In this document: piece after piece, positions 9,152 to 17,639 of the stretch
Position numbering within the stretch: the first letter of the stretch is position 1
Layout of the letters: every line of letters starts with the position of its first letter
Assembly (NCBI GenBank): GCA_937873655.1
Contig: CALMYQ010000165.1
Location: 1 to 52,759, forward strand
Direction: 5' to 3'
Origin: an uncultured Lewinella sp.
GTDB lineage: Bacteria; Bacteroidota; Bacteroidia; Chitinophagales; Saprospiraceae
Length of the DNA stretch: 52,759 bases
The notes under the pieces: model-generated
What the model saw: only the letters and a program-made list of their open reading frames with translations
What the model was told of the DNA's origin: nothing
Database searches by the model: none
Program-made: the position numbers and the translations under genes

Positions 9152-10036
9152 ATGAAAAACCGGAATTTCCTGCTGTTTTTTGTTTTTGCGGCCGCGTTTG
9201 CCCCGCTGACCGTCCAATGCCAATCCGGCCAGGCCCAAAAAGTACGCCTCATCATCCGCATCGATGACATGGGCTGCTCACACGCCACCAACACAGGTAT
9301 CCGCGAAGCCTACAAGGAAGGGATCGGCAAATCCGTGGAAGTGATGGTTCCGACGCCCTGGTTTCCGGAGGCCGTCAGCATGCTGAAAGAGATGCCGGGC
9401 CTGGATGCGGGCGTCCACCTGGTGCTGACCAGCGAATGGACCAACGTGAAATGGCGGCCCCTGACCCAGGCGCCCAGCCTGGTGAACGATTGGGGCTATT
9501 TCTACCCCATGATCTGGCCGAATGACCGCTTCCCAGCCGGCTCAGCCCTGCAGGAGCATCCGTGGGACATTAAGGAGGTGGAAAAAGAACTGCGGGCCCA
9601 GATCGAACTCGCCAAGCGCGAGATCCCGCAACTCAGCCACCTGTCCTCCCATATGGGTTGTCTCAACATGAACGACGAAACCAAAGCCCTGTTCCAAAAA
9701 CTGGGTAAGGAATACGGATTGGATGTTTTTCTGGAAGACTACCAGGTACAGGGCATGCCCGGGCTGGGCGACAATACCCTGCCGGCCGAAAAACGGGTTG
9801 AAAAATTCATTGAAAACCTCCGCGGACTAACCCCCGGAAACTGGCTGTTTGTCGAGCATCCCGCGCATGATCTGCCCGAACAACAAGCCATCGGCCACCC
9901 GGGTTATGAGCACGTCGCAACCGACCGCGCCGGTGTGCTCGCCATGCTGACGGATCCCCGGGTGAAAGCTGCGATCTCGGAATTGGGGATCGAGGTGATC
10001 AGTTATGCTGATTTGAAAGCTGTAAGCCGAAAATAA
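9152..10036 (+). CDS. Secreted ChbG/HpnK (YdjC)-type carbohydrate deacetylase
   Basis: 294 aa from MKNRNFLLFF; the signal ends at PLTVQC, so it may be a lipoprotein. The mature part begins with RLIIRIDDMGCSH, the metal-binding Asp-Asp motif of YdjC/ChbG deacetylases. GVHLVLTSEW and HLSSHMG carry the other metal-ligand histidines. Members remove N-acetyl groups from chito-oligosaccharides or related glycans. Most are cytoplasmic, whereas this one carries an export signal. It converges on the sulfatase gene across a repeat array. The longer upstream reading is rejected because it would bury the signal peptide. Confidence 0.85.
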   Translation: MKNRNFLLFFVFAAAFAPLTVQCQSGQAQKVRLIIRIDDMGCSHATNTGIREAYKEGIGKSVEVMVPTPWFPEAVSMLKEMPGLDAGVHLVLTSEWTNVKWRPLTQAPSLVNDWGYFYPMIWPNDRFPAGSALQEHPWDIKEVEKELRAQIELAKREIPQLSHLSSHMGCLNMNDETKALFQKLGKEYGLDVFLEDYQVQGMPGLGDNTLPAEKRVEKFIENLRGLTPGNWLFVEHPAHDLPEQQAIGHPGYEHVATDRAGVLAMLTDPRVKAAISELGIEVISYADLKAVSRK

Positions 10037-10046
10037 GGAACTGGAT

Positions 10047-10200
10047 ATGATGGTTTATGGTAGTTTATGGTGGTTTATGGTAGTTTATGGTAGTTTATGA
10101 TGGCCCCGTCCGCCATAGCCTTGAGCGTAGGCGGGTTCATGATGGCCCCGTCCGCCATAGCCTTGAGCGTAGGCGGGTTCATGGTGGTTTATGGTGGTTT
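10047..10200. repeat. Decamer array plus a duplicated 42-bp unit
   Basis: Five or six copies of TTTATGGTGG or TTTATGGTAG are followed by two identical 42-bp units (10097-10138, 10139-10180) and two more decamers. Each 42-bp unit contains a 25-bp imperfect palindrome with arms CCGCC and GGCGG (10110-10134, 10152-10176), related to copies near 38568 and 38618. The decamer is the reverse complement of the ATAAACCACC array near 15000. It lies between two convergent genes. Confidence 0.9.
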
Positions 10201-10238
10201 GTTCTTGTTATGGACGCCAACAACAATAAACAACAATC

Positions 10239-11660
10239 CTACTCCCCCTCAAAATGAAAATCCGCCGAATAAACATGCGACCGGTCCATCATTTCCTGTC
10301 CTTTTTTCACCAGGTCGGGATGCTGGTCGGCTAAATTGTGCGCTTCACCCAGGTCGTTGGTCAGGTCGTACAGCTCCCAGGTCATTTCTTCCGGTTTGTT
10401 GACATTCAGCGCGATCAGTTTCCAGTTGCCGAAGAGGACCGCTTTCTTTCCGCCTTGTTCATAGAATTCCCAATACATGAACTCATGCGCCGGTTGAGGA
10501 CGGCCGAACAAGGTCGGCAGGTAAGAAATGCCGTCGAGGCCCTGGGGTGTCTTTGCGCCGGTCAGTTCGCACAGGGTCGGCAGGACGTCCCAGAAGGCTG
10601 AGATGTGGTCGCTGACCTGTCCGGCTGTGATCCTGCCGGGCCACCAGGCGATCATCGGTACCCGGATGCCGCCTTCATACAGATCCCTTTTCAGGCCCCG
10701 AAGCGGTCCGTTGCTGTCAAAGAAAGCGTGATCGGCGCCGCCTTCGTCGTGGGGCCCGTTATCGCTGGTGAAAATGACCAGGGTATTCTTACCCAGGCCG
10801 TTGGCTTTCAGGGCTTCGATGATCTCCCCTACCCCTTTGTCCAGGTAGGTGATCATGGCGGCGTGCGCTTTTTGGGTCCTGGGCCAGTCTTCACCGGCAT
10901 AGATCCCCAGGTCGGGTACTTCCATGCCGATCGAATCCCAATGCCGGGCCTCGTTATTGGCGTGCGGCAGGGTGAACGGCAGGTAAAGGAAAAAGCTGGT
11001 GTCCTTGTTCTCCCGGATAAAATCCAGGGCTTTGGCCATGAAAGCATCGTGGGAATGCGTCTTCTTGACGGTTGCAACGCCGCCGGGGCCGACGACATCC
11101 CCCCTTTTGAAGAGTTCAACGATATTGTCCAGGGAGTCGCGGGTTTCGTTTTCCCAAAGGTATTCCGGATAGGAATTATGGGCGTGGGCCTGGTTGAGGT
11201 AGCCGTAAAAATAGTCGAACCCCTGCCGGTTGGGGATACCGGTACTTTCCGGCTCACCCAGTCCCCATTTCCCGATCAGGGCCGTCCGGTAACCGACCGA
11301 TTTCAAGACCTCTGCCACCGTCGTATCTTCCGGCTGAAGGGGAACCCGGGCGTTTCCGCGGATCCTGGCATGGCCGGTATACAGTCCCGTCATCAGGACA
11401 CAACGAGACGGTGCGCAGACCGTGCTGCCGGCATAATGCCGGGTAAACCGCATGCCTTCTGCAGCCAGCCGGTCGATATTGGGGGTTTTGATCCGGGTTT
11501 GGCCGTACACGCCCACATCGCCGTACCCCAGGTCGTCGGCCATGATGTAGATGATATTGGGCTTACCCGGCCCTTCTTCCTGAACGACGGCCTGTTTACA
11601 GGAAACAACCAGCATGATCAGGCAAAAAAACAGGAATGATCTTGAGATTCCCGGGTCCAT
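10239..11660 (-). CDS. Lipoprotein sulfatase (type I, formylglycine-dependent)
   Basis: 473 aa. The lipobox MLVVSC puts the lipidated Cys at residue 21. The sulfatase domain starts IIYIMADDLGYGDVG with the metal-binding Asp pair. CAPSR at residues 82-86 is the C-x-P-S-R motif whose Cys is matured to formylglycine, and TGLYTGHARIRGN follows. FTSDNGPHDEGG carries the Asp-Asn metal ligands. It removes sulfate esters from glycans in the periplasm or at the cell surface; no substrate can be named from sequence. Maturation needs an anaerobic or FGE-type enzyme not present here. It lies 36 nt downstream of the heparinase-like lyase and is probably co-transcribed with it, as expected for sulfated polysaccharides. 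Confidence 0.93.
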   Translation of the reverse strand: MDPGISRSFLFFCLIMLVVSCKQAVVQEEGPGKPNIIYIMADDLGYGDVGVYGQTRIKTPNIDRLAAEGMRFTRHYAGSTVCAPSRCVLMTGLYTGHARIRGNARVPLQPEDTTVAEVLKSVGYRTALIGKWGLGEPESTGIPNRQGFDYFYGYLNQAHAHNSYPEYLWENETRDSLDNIVELFKRGDVVGPGGVATVKKTHSHDAFMAKALDFIRENKDTSFFLYLPFTLPHANNEARHWDSIGMEVPDLGIYAGEDWPRTQKAHAAMITYLDKGVGEIIEALKANGLGKNTLVIFTSDNGPHDEGGADHAFFDSNGPLRGLKRDLYEGGIRVPMIAWWPGRITAGQVSDHISAFWDVLPTLCELTGAKTPQGLDGISYLPTLFGRPQPAHEFMYWEFYEQGGKKAVLFGNWKLIALNVNKPEEMTWELYDLTNDLGEAHNLADQHPDLVKKGQEMMDRSHVYSADFHFEGE

Positions 11661-11696
11661 ACATTTAAATTTTTAAGTGTGCCGGAACAATGATAA

Positions 11697-13568
11697 TCAA
11701 AATACCGGAAGCAGCCGCACCCGGATCGCCTCCTTGCCATCCTCAAAAAGGTAGGCCGGAAAACGCAATTCGATCCGTTTCAATCCTTTGATCTGCCGGT
11801 CCAGCTTTAAAGGCGCAGGGTCCAGGGAAATGACCGAAACAGTCATATCGGGGTGTGATAGGTTTTCCAGCCGCAACAGCTTTCCGTCCTGTTTGAGGAT
11901 GGCGCCGCCCTTTACGATCTCCACATCGGCTGTTGTCATCAGTTGCCAGGTTACCGAACGGGTGTTCTCATTGATTTGGATCTCGTCCTCTATCAGGAGG
12001 GAGGACCCGCTGTCTTTGACAAACCGGCGCTCTATCGACTTGAGGTCATCGCCGAAAACCGCGGTCAGGTCGATGGTCGCTTCCGGGTGATCGCCCGGCT
12101 TGAAACCGGTTATGGGTGCGAATCCGTCGACATGGTGCAGGGCGTCGTTGACGGTCAGGGTGCTATGGCCGTAGTTGTTCTTGGTCAGGAGTGTCCATCG
12201 CTGGCATTCCTGGCATCGGCCCCACAGGTCGAATCCCGTCTTTTCGAGGTCGTTGTAATTCTGGTTGCCGGGGTCGACGACCCAGCGGACGCCGTCCAGT
12301 TCAAAAATAAAGGATCCGGCATCCATATTGCCGTGGTTGGTGGAACCGCGTCCGCCCTTTCCACCGAAGTAGTACCCGTTGTCACCGGTGAAAATGACCA
12401 CCGGGTTGGCGCCGTCTCCTTTCCAGGCGTTCGGCAGCGGGGTTTCTTCCGTCCCCCCGAATTGGGATAACCAGATCAATCCAGGTCCGGCGATACGTTG
12501 CAGCCGCCCCAGTTGATCCGGAGGTATCAAAAAGCGGTCCTTTTCGAAATAATTCAGGTTGCCTGTTTTGACCGCGAACCAGGCCAGGGTCAGGTCCCCT
12601 TTCCGATCGCGTTTGTCGCCGCAATCGGCAAAATTGTAATACCAGCCCGAAGGTGCAACGCTCATTACACTGAACAAGGCGCTTTCCATCAGCGCGGGGT
12701 ATTGCGAAAGGCCGAAATCCGTTCCGAAGGCGCTCTCGAACATGGAAGCCGTCATGACGGTGAAGGAAGTGCCGTAATCCCAATAGGTTGCGCCTTCCGG
12801 ATAAACGCCGTCGGGCCCGTATTGCGCCAGCGCGTGGGGCATGCCTTCCAGTGCGCGACTGATGGTTTTGGTCGCCAGGTCCATATCCTGATCCGCCGTT
12901 ACGAGCGCGGCCGCTACCATACCGGTATGGCAAACCTGGTTCCAGTTGTTATCGCCGTTGACCCACCACGACCAGGTTTGGGTCGTATCAAAACTGGGCA
13001 GGATCGCCTTTTCAATGAGCGACTTTTTGGCCAGTTCCACGGTAGTTTTCGGCAGGTCGCGGCCGGACCAGTCCACTGCAATAGCCACAGCCAGCGCCAT
13101 TTCCGCCACATCTAGATAGTGCGAAGGATTCCAGTCCAAGAAATGGCAGACCGCCAGTACCTCCCGGTTGATCCGGTCCAGTATTGCCGGGTCTTTATCC
13201 ACCCGATACAACATATTCAGGATATTCATGCGGAACAGCATCTCCCGGGAAACGCCCAATAAACGGCGGCCTTCCAATACCCTTTCCAGCAACGGTTGCT
13301 GCTGAATGGTTTTGGCGTTGAGCTGCATGGTCCTGTAAACATTCCCAACCACCGGATCGGATTGGATCTTTTCCTTTAACGCTTTCTCGATATCCGGTGT
13401 CAGAAACAGTCTCGGGCTTTTTTTGCGCAGGTGTTTTTTCAGGAAATCAACGGAAATGGGATTCTGCAGCCTGTACACAGGCGATCCCGACATCGCTTGT
13501 TGGGCATTCAGGCCGGAAAGCTCAAAAAGGAAAATGAGCACCAGAAAAGATGGTAAAGTTGGTCGCAT
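11697..13568 (-). CDS. Secreted heparinase II/III-like polysaccharide lyase
   Basis: 623 aa with a clear signal peptide (ending GLNAQ). An (alpha/alpha) toroid covers about 40-350, with the conserved WWVNGDNNWNQVCH and GPDGVYPEGATYWDYG motifs. A C-terminal beta-sandwich follows, with GGRGSTNHGNMDAGSFIFELDG, the signature of heparinase II/III-like proteins. Family members cleave uronic-acid-containing polysaccharides (heparin, alginate, related acidic glycans) by beta-elimination. The substrate here is unknown. The sulfatase directly downstream supports a sulfated acidic glycan, which is an inference. Confidence 0.88.
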   Translation of the reverse strand: MRPTLPSFLVLIFLFELSGLNAQQAMSGSPVYRLQNPISVDFLKKHLRKKSPRLFLTPDIEKALKEKIQSDPVVGNVYRTMQLNAKTIQQQPLLERVLEGRRLLGVSREMLFRMNILNMLYRVDKDPAILDRINREVLAVCHFLDWNPSHYLDVAEMALAVAIAVDWSGRDLPKTTVELAKKSLIEKAILPSFDTTQTWSWWVNGDNNWNQVCHTGMVAAALVTADQDMDLATKTISRALEGMPHALAQYGPDGVYPEGATYWDYGTSFTVMTASMFESAFGTDFGLSQYPALMESALFSVMSVAPSGWYYNFADCGDKRDRKGDLTLAWFAVKTGNLNYFEKDRFLIPPDQLGRLQRIAGPGLIWLSQFGGTEETPLPNAWKGDGANPVVIFTGDNGYYFGGKGGRGSTNHGNMDAGSFIFELDGVRWVVDPGNQNYNDLEKTGFDLWGRCQECQRWTLLTKNNYGHSTLTVNDALHHVDGFAPITGFKPGDHPEATIDLTAVFGDDLKSIERRFVKDSGSSLLIEDEIQINENTRSVTWQLMTTADVEIVKGGAILKQDGKLLRLENLSHPDMTVSVISLDPAPLKLDRQIKGLKRIELRFPAYLFEDGKEAIRVRLLPVF

Positions 13569-13618
13569 GGTAAGCCGGATTTTGGGCTAATTTAGGCATT
13601 TTAAGGCTGTATTGCAGT

Positions 13619-14725
13619 TCAGGGCAACCGAATCTCATAACGGGCATTGCGGCCTGAGCCTAAAGGCGCCAAAGCGCCCAATGCAACCAGGTTCTGAAGA
13701 TCACGGGTCGCCGTAGCTTTGGAGGTCCTTGTAATGGAGACGTATTTTCTTGCGTTTATCCCTCCCTGGAAACCATCAGGTCCGGCGTCGAGCATCCGGC
13801 GCAGCACTTTTTCCTGACGCTCATTTAGCTGCTCTTTGAGGTGTTCAAAAAAACGGACTTTTGCGATTGTAAACGTGATTACAGCTTCAGTTTGATGTTG
13901 CGCTTGCAATAAAACGTCCAGGAAATATCGAATCCATGGGGTAATTTCATTGGATCTCTGGGCTTTTTTTAATGCCTCATAATATGCTTGCCTGTTTTTT
14001 TCAAGCGTATTGGAAATACTAAGAATTGCAGGCCCATTTATCCCCTGGGAAATCGCTTTTTCGGCAACCGCTCTGCCAATTCGCCCGTTTCCATCTTCAA
14101 AGGGGTGAATACTTTCAAAATATAAGTGGGCGACAGCTGATCGAACAGCAGGGTGTAAAATGGCCTCGGGTTGCCCCGGAGCCGTCTTGTTAAACCATTG
14201 AATAAAATGCTCCATTTCTTCCGGTACCCGATCGGACGGCGGCGCTTCGAAATGAACGATTTCCTTGCCGATTGCTCCCGAAATAATCTGCATCGGCTCT
14301 TTACCTGAACGCCATTTCCCTTTATTAATATGAAGAAAAGGCTCCATAACCATTAAATGCCAATTAAAAAGCGTATCGATGGTCAGGTTGGACCCATAAG
14401 TCTTACGGACATCCACCATCAATTTGGCTATTCCTTCCGCTCTTTTATCTTTGATATGCTCCGGTACACGATTCAATCCCAAATTATTACGCAAAGAAGA
14501 AAGGACATCCTCCCGGCTGATGATTTCCCCCTCAATTTCTGAGGTTTTTACAGCTTCCGCCACCATTATATCGATTCGAGCCTGTTCTTCCAATGGTTCA
14601 GGCAATGCTTTGAAAAGGCCTTTCACATGTCCCGAGCTTTGAGCGAACGCCAACAAATCCTTTTCCATTCCGGTCAGGTCATATCGAAAATCAGGCCAGT
14701 CATTTAATTGCCAATTGTACTGCAT
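13619..14725 (-). CDS. Fic-domain AMPylase-type protein with self-inhibitory helix and C-terminal winged helix
   Basis: 368 aa from the ATG of MQYNWQL. The inhibitory motif T61-S-E-I-E65-G66 fits the (S/T)xxxE(G/N) class II pattern. The active site HPFEDGNGRIGR (207-218) has every consensus residue, including the catalytic His207. Residues about 300-368 form a winged helix (ISRTSKATATRDLQNLVALGAL in outline), as in Fic proteins that bind DNA. Fic enzymes transfer AMP from ATP to target hydroxyls; this target is unknown. The longer TTG-started reading would translate the operator palindrome (EPINRTNRL), so I reject it. Two nested promoters and three palindrome half-sites lie directly upstream, which suggests autoregulation. 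No antitoxin-like small ORF is adjacent. Confidence 0.92.
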   Translation of the reverse strand: MQYNWQLNDWPDFRYDLTGMEKDLLAFAQSSGHVKGLFKALPEPLEEQARIDIMVAEAVKTSEIEGEIISREDVLSSLRNNLGLNRVPEHIKDKRAEGIAKLMVDVRKTYGSNLTIDTLFNWHLMVMEPFLHINKGKWRSGKEPMQIISGAIGKEIVHFEAPPSDRVPEEMEHFIQWFNKTAPGQPEAILHPAVRSAVAHLYFESIHPFEDGNGRIGRAVAEKAISQGINGPAILSISNTLEKNRQAYYEALKKAQRSNEITPWIRYFLDVLLQAQHQTEAVITFTIAKVRFFEHLKEQLNERQEKVLRRMLDAGPDGFQGGINARKYVSITRTSKATATRDLQNLVALGALAPLGSGRNARYEIRLP

Positions 14726-14779
14726 GAGCCGATTAGTTCGATTAATCGGCTCAAAAATAGGCAATTTTTGAGCCGATTA
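14726..14779 (-). promoter_or_regulatory. Operator: three GAGCCGATTA half-sites in front of fic
   Basis: GAGCCGATTA (14726-14735) and its reverse complement TAATCGGCTC (14743-14752) form a 10-bp inverted repeat with a 7-nt centre, ending one base before the ATG. A third half-site, GAGCCGATTA, is at 14770-14779. Both predicted transcription starts of the fic promoters fall in or beside these sites, so a bound protein would block initiation. The winged helix of Fic is the obvious candidate binder (inference). Confidence 0.75.
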
Positions 14780-14810
14780 CAAAAATAATCACCTCAAATC
14801 CACCAATCAA
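14752..14810 (-). promoter_or_regulatory. Two nested fic promoters
   Basis: Reading the minus strand, P1 has TTG at 14808-14810, a 20-nt spacer and TATTTTTG at 14780-14787. P2 has TTTG at 14780-14783, a 20-nt spacer and TATTTTTG at 14752-14759. The -7 box of P1 thus overlaps the -33 box of P2. Both match the Bacteroidota housekeeping promoter. P2 would start inside the palindrome and give a leader of about 20 nt. Confidence 0.6.
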
Positions 14811-14860
14811 GGTATTCTGGTGCCTAATGTTTAACTTTACATGGTTCGCTTGGGGGGAGG

Positions 14861-14956
14861 AGGAATTGAGGAATTGAGGAATTGAGGAATTGAGGAACTG
14901 AGGAACTGAGGAACTGAGGAACTGAGGAACTGAGGAATTGAGGAACTGAGGAATTG
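14861..14956. repeat. Octamer array AGGAATTG/AGGAACTG, 12 units
   Basis: Twelve contiguous 8-nt units in the order: four AGGAATTG, five AGGAACTG, then AGGAATTG, AGGAACTG and AGGAATTG. Only position 6 varies. Each unit junction makes TGA, and because 8 is not a multiple of 3 the stop visits all plus-strand frames every 24 nt. It lies between the divergent fic and isomerase genes. Related octamers occur at 33018 and 51640. Confidence 0.95.
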
Positions 14957-14997
14957 AAAAACTGCCCCGGACGGCGAAGTCTCCAAACCTCAAACCC

Positions 14998-15070
14998 CAT
15001 CATAAACCACCATAAACCACCATAAACCATCATAAACCACCATAAACAAAAATAACCCATCATAAAAAAC
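14998..15070. repeat. Decamer array ATAAACCACC
   Basis: Four to six units of CATAAACCAC, degenerating to CATAAACAAA and CATAAAAAAC, run nearly up to the isomerase start at 15127. It is the inverse of the TTTATGGTGG array near 10050. It carries TAA in all plus-strand frames. Confidence 0.9.
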
Positions 15071-15126
15071 CATCATACCATCACCCAAACGCCCAAGGCA
15101 GACAAAACCAACATAAACAACAACCT

Positions 15127-16005
15127 ATGCTCAACCGCAGAGATCTCCTGAAATCCCTGGCCGTACTGCCCTTGCTCAGTCCGCTTTCCGGCCTCATGGG
15201 CAGGCCCCGCGGCTGTTATCACCTGCGGACCAGCCTTAACGCCTATTCCTTCAACGGGCCCTTGAGCAATGGCGACATGGACCTGTTCCAACTCATAGCG
15301 TTCTGCGCGGAAAACGACTTTGACGCTGTGGACATCACCGCCTATTATTTCCCGGAATATCCCAAAGTGCCCGACGATGAATTCATCTACCGGGTCAAGC
15401 AAAAGGCCTTTTCCCGCGGGTTGGAGATCAGCGGCACCGGTGTCCGCAATGATTTTACCAACCCGGACAAAACCCGGCGAAATGAGCATATCCAACTGGT
15501 CAAGAACTGGATCGGCGTAACCGAAAAGCTGGGCGCGCCCGTGATCCGGGTATTCGCGGGCGCCGGCGTACCGGAGGGTTATACCTGGGAGCAAACCGCC
15601 GAATGGATGGTGGAAGACTTTCGGGAATGCGCGGAGTTCGGCAAGAAACACGGTGTTACTGTGGCGGTCCAGAACCACAACGATTTCATCCGCACCCCCG
15701 AACACGTGCATTACCTGATGAAAAAGGTGGATCACCCCTGGTTCGGGCTCATCCTGGATATCGGCAGCTATCGCGAAGGCGATGCTTATGCCGATATCGC
15801 CGATACCATTCAATACGCCGTCAACTGGCAGGTCAAGGAAAAGCTCTTCATCCGCCGGGAGGAGACCGTGACCGACCTTAAAAAGTTGCTGGATATCATC
15901 AAGGCCGGCTGCTACCGGGGTTATCTCCCGATTGAGACGTTGGGTGAGGGGGACCCGGCGGTCAAAGTCAGGGCTATGATCGCTGAATTCAGGAAATATC
16001 TATAG
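15127..16005 (+). CDS. Exported xylose isomerase-like TIM-barrel protein (sugar phosphate isomerase/epimerase family)
   Basis: 292 aa. The N-terminus MLNRRDLLKSLAVLPLL is a Tat-like signal. The AP-endonuclease-2/xylose isomerase-like barrel follows: FDAVDITAYYFPEYP, VIRVFAGAGVPEGY, VAVQNHNDFIRTPEH, FGLILDIGSY and YLPIETLGEGD. The Glu, His and Asp residues in these strands are the usual divalent-metal ligands. Such periplasmic proteins in Bacteroidota often accompany Gfo/Idh/MocA oxidoreductases in 3-keto-sugar chemistry (isomerisation, epimerisation or elimination). The next gene, 16 nt downstream, is exactly such an oxidoreductase, so the two probably form an operon. The specific reaction is unknown. 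Confidence 0.87.
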   Translation: MLNRRDLLKSLAVLPLLSPLSGLMGRPRGCYHLRTSLNAYSFNGPLSNGDMDLFQLIAFCAENDFDAVDITAYYFPEYPKVPDDEFIYRVKQKAFSRGLEISGTGVRNDFTNPDKTRRNEHIQLVKNWIGVTEKLGAPVIRVFAGAGVPEGYTWEQTAEWMVEDFRECAEFGKKHGVTVAVQNHNDFIRTPEHVHYLMKKVDHPWFGLILDIGSYREGDAYADIADTIQYAVNWQVKEKLFIRREETVTDLKKLLDIIKAGCYRGYLPIETLGEGDPAVKVRAMIAEFRKYL

Positions 16006-16021
16006 GAACAAAACAAAAACC

Positions 16022-17194
16022 ATGGAATCCAACAGACGAAAATTTCTCAGACAATCCCTTTCTTCGCTTGCCGGACTGGGCGCCGCATCCATGCTGCCTT
16101 ACGACTTGTCCGGACAAGGCCTGCACGCCACTTCCATGCCGGAAGAAGTCATTGTACGACCGGAAAAACGCTCCAAACCCAAGGAGTCCATCCGGTTTGC
16201 CGTCATCGGCATCAACCACGGCCATATTTACGGCATGGTGGATGCCTTGCTGACCGGCGGCGGGACGATGGTCGCGGTTTATGCCAAGGAACCCGATCTG
16301 CTCAAGGGATTTACCAGGCGCTACCCCGATGCCAAGGTAGCCGCCAGCGAAGCGGAGATCCTGGAGGACAAGTCCATTCAACTCGTCGCCAGCGCCGGCA
16401 TACCGGTTGAACGCGCGCCGCTCGGCATCCGCGTCATGAAAGCCGGCAAGGATTATATGTCCGACAAACCCGGTATCGTCACTTTCAAGCAGTTCAAGGA
16501 GGTGAAAAAGGTCCAAAAGGAAACCAACCGCATTTATTCCATCATGTACAGCGAGCGCCTAGGTAACCGCGCTTCCGTCCAGGCCGGTGAATTGATCAAG
16601 GCCGGGGCCATCGGCAAGGTGGTGCAAACCGTCGGGCTGGGCCCGCACCGGATGCGCCCAAAAACCCGCCCCGACTGGTTCTTTGATCCCAACAAGGCGG
16701 GCGGCATCCTCTGCGATATCGGCTCCCACCAATGCGACCAGTTTCTATTTTACACCAATTCACAAGAGGGCAGCGTCAATTTTTCCCAGATCGCCAATTT
16801 CAACAACGCCCAATACCCCGCCTACCAGGATTTCGGCGATATGAGCGTGCGCAGCCCTCATGCAACGGGCTATATCCGGATCGACTGGTTCACCCCGGAA
16901 GGCCTGGCCACCTGGGGCGACGGCCGCACCTTCATCCTGGGTACCGAGGGCTATATCGAAATGCGGAAATACATCGACATCGCCGGCCGCCAGGGCGAAA
17001 ATCACCTGTTCCTGGTCAATCAGCAGGAAACCAAATACTTTGATTGCAGCCAGGTCTATATGCCCTACGGCGAACAACTGGTCAGCGATGTGGTCAACCG
17101 CACGGAAACGGCCATGACGCAGGCCCATTGTTTTCTGGCCACGGAACTGGCTTTGACGGCGCAGAAGCGGGCGGTGAAGGTGGGGAGGATGTGA
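16022..17194 (+). CDS. Tat-exported Gfo/Idh/MocA-family oxidoreductase
   Basis: 390 aa. It has a twin-arginine signal (SNRRKFLRQSLSSLAGLG), a Rossmann segment (IRFAVIGINHGHIYGM) and the catalytic-Lys region SDKPGIV in place of the usual EKP. HRMRPKTRPDWFFDPNKAGGILCDIGSHQCDQFL corresponds to the substrate-binding strand with the conserved Asp-Ile-Gly-x-His. It is the second gene of the pair with the TIM-barrel protein, so a two-step oxidation/isomerisation of a glycoside in the periplasm is the natural reading (inference). The stop TGA is the first TGA of the GTGAGAGG array, reading ATG then TGA. Confidence 0.9.
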   Translation: MESNRRKFLRQSLSSLAGLGAASMLPYDLSGQGLHATSMPEEVIVRPEKRSKPKESIRFAVIGINHGHIYGMVDALLTGGGTMVAVYAKEPDLLKGFTRRYPDAKVAASEAEILEDKSIQLVASAGIPVERAPLGIRVMKAGKDYMSDKPGIVTFKQFKEVKKVQKETNRIYSIMYSERLGNRASVQAGELIKAGAIGKVVQTVGLGPHRMRPKTRPDWFFDPNKAGGILCDIGSHQCDQFLFYTNSQEGSVNFSQIANFNNAQYPAYQDFGDMSVRSPHATGYIRIDWFTPEGLATWGDGRTFILGTEGYIEMRKYIDIAGRQGENHLFLVNQQETKYFDCSQVYMPYGEQLVSDVVNRTETAMTQAHCFLATELALTAQKRAVKVGRM

Positions 17195-17218
17195 GAGGGT
17201 GAGAGGGTGAGAGGGTGA
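17191..17218 (+). repeat. GTGAGAGG octamer array carrying the gene's stop codon
   Basis: Three and a half GTGAGAGG units. The TGA of the first unit terminates the oxidoreductase gene. The same octamer ends genes at 31804 and 38565. Confidence 0.95.
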
Positions 17219-17566
17219 TTCCGGCTTCGTTCATAGCTGTCGGGATTTGATTTATAACGGGAAGCGCTTGTTGTAAGGGCGGCTTATCGCCATATCCCGA
17301 TGAGACCGTTCAGCATTTTGTTTCAACCCGATTTTTAGCATGTACAGTGCGATGAAATTCAACTTTGCTGTCCTGATAATGGGGGGAAGATCACTTTCTA
17401 TGACCCAATGGTTGTTTGATGTATGTTTTATGCACGGCCTACGCTCGGCGGTAGCGGGCTTGAACGCCGACCTTTAACAAAAGTTGACCGTATTTTTGTG
17501 AATCCTGAATGGACAAGACCAAGTTCTTTTCCCGGATCTTGATGCCGTCCGGGTAGAAAGTTGGAA
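17219..17566. other. Gene-poor stretch downstream of the oxidoreductase
   Basis: No convincing gene. A minus-strand reading through 17439-17660 (ending ...KYGQLLLKVG and VQARYRRA) has protein-like composition but no start outside the tRNA, so it could be a gene remnant. I see no integrase motif or duplicated tRNA end that would make it a prophage or island scar. Confidence 0.4.
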
Positions 17567-17572
17567 AAACAA

Positions 17573-17605
17573 AAAAGCCTTCGGTATTGAATACCAAAGG
17601 CTTTT
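17573..17605 (-). terminator. Rho-independent terminator of tRNA-Lys
   Basis: Arms AAAAGCCTTCGGTATT and AATACCAAAGGCTTTT enclose a 1-nt loop. The single mismatch becomes a G-U pair in minus-strand RNA, and the minus strand continues into TTTTTTGTTTTT. It lies 35 nt beyond the tRNA end. Confidence 0.85.
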
Positions 17606-17639
17606 GCAGTTCTTGAACGAATTTCCGCGAAATTCCAAG

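Noticed and set aside
10097..10402. Plus-strand open frame across the 42-bp duplicates
   Set aside because: It is a repeat translation that runs into the antisense of the sulfatase gene.
13619..14764. Fic gene as half of a toxin-antitoxin pair
   Set aside because: The inhibitory helix is within the same chain and no small antitoxin gene is adjacent.
14824..15063. Open frames coding for SSVPQFL-type peptides
   Set aside because: They are translations of octamer repeats with no start context or homology; the low complexity explains the open frame.
14861..15070. Repeat clusters as a CRISPR array
   Set aside because: Units are 8 or 10 nt and contiguous, with no spacers and no cas genes.
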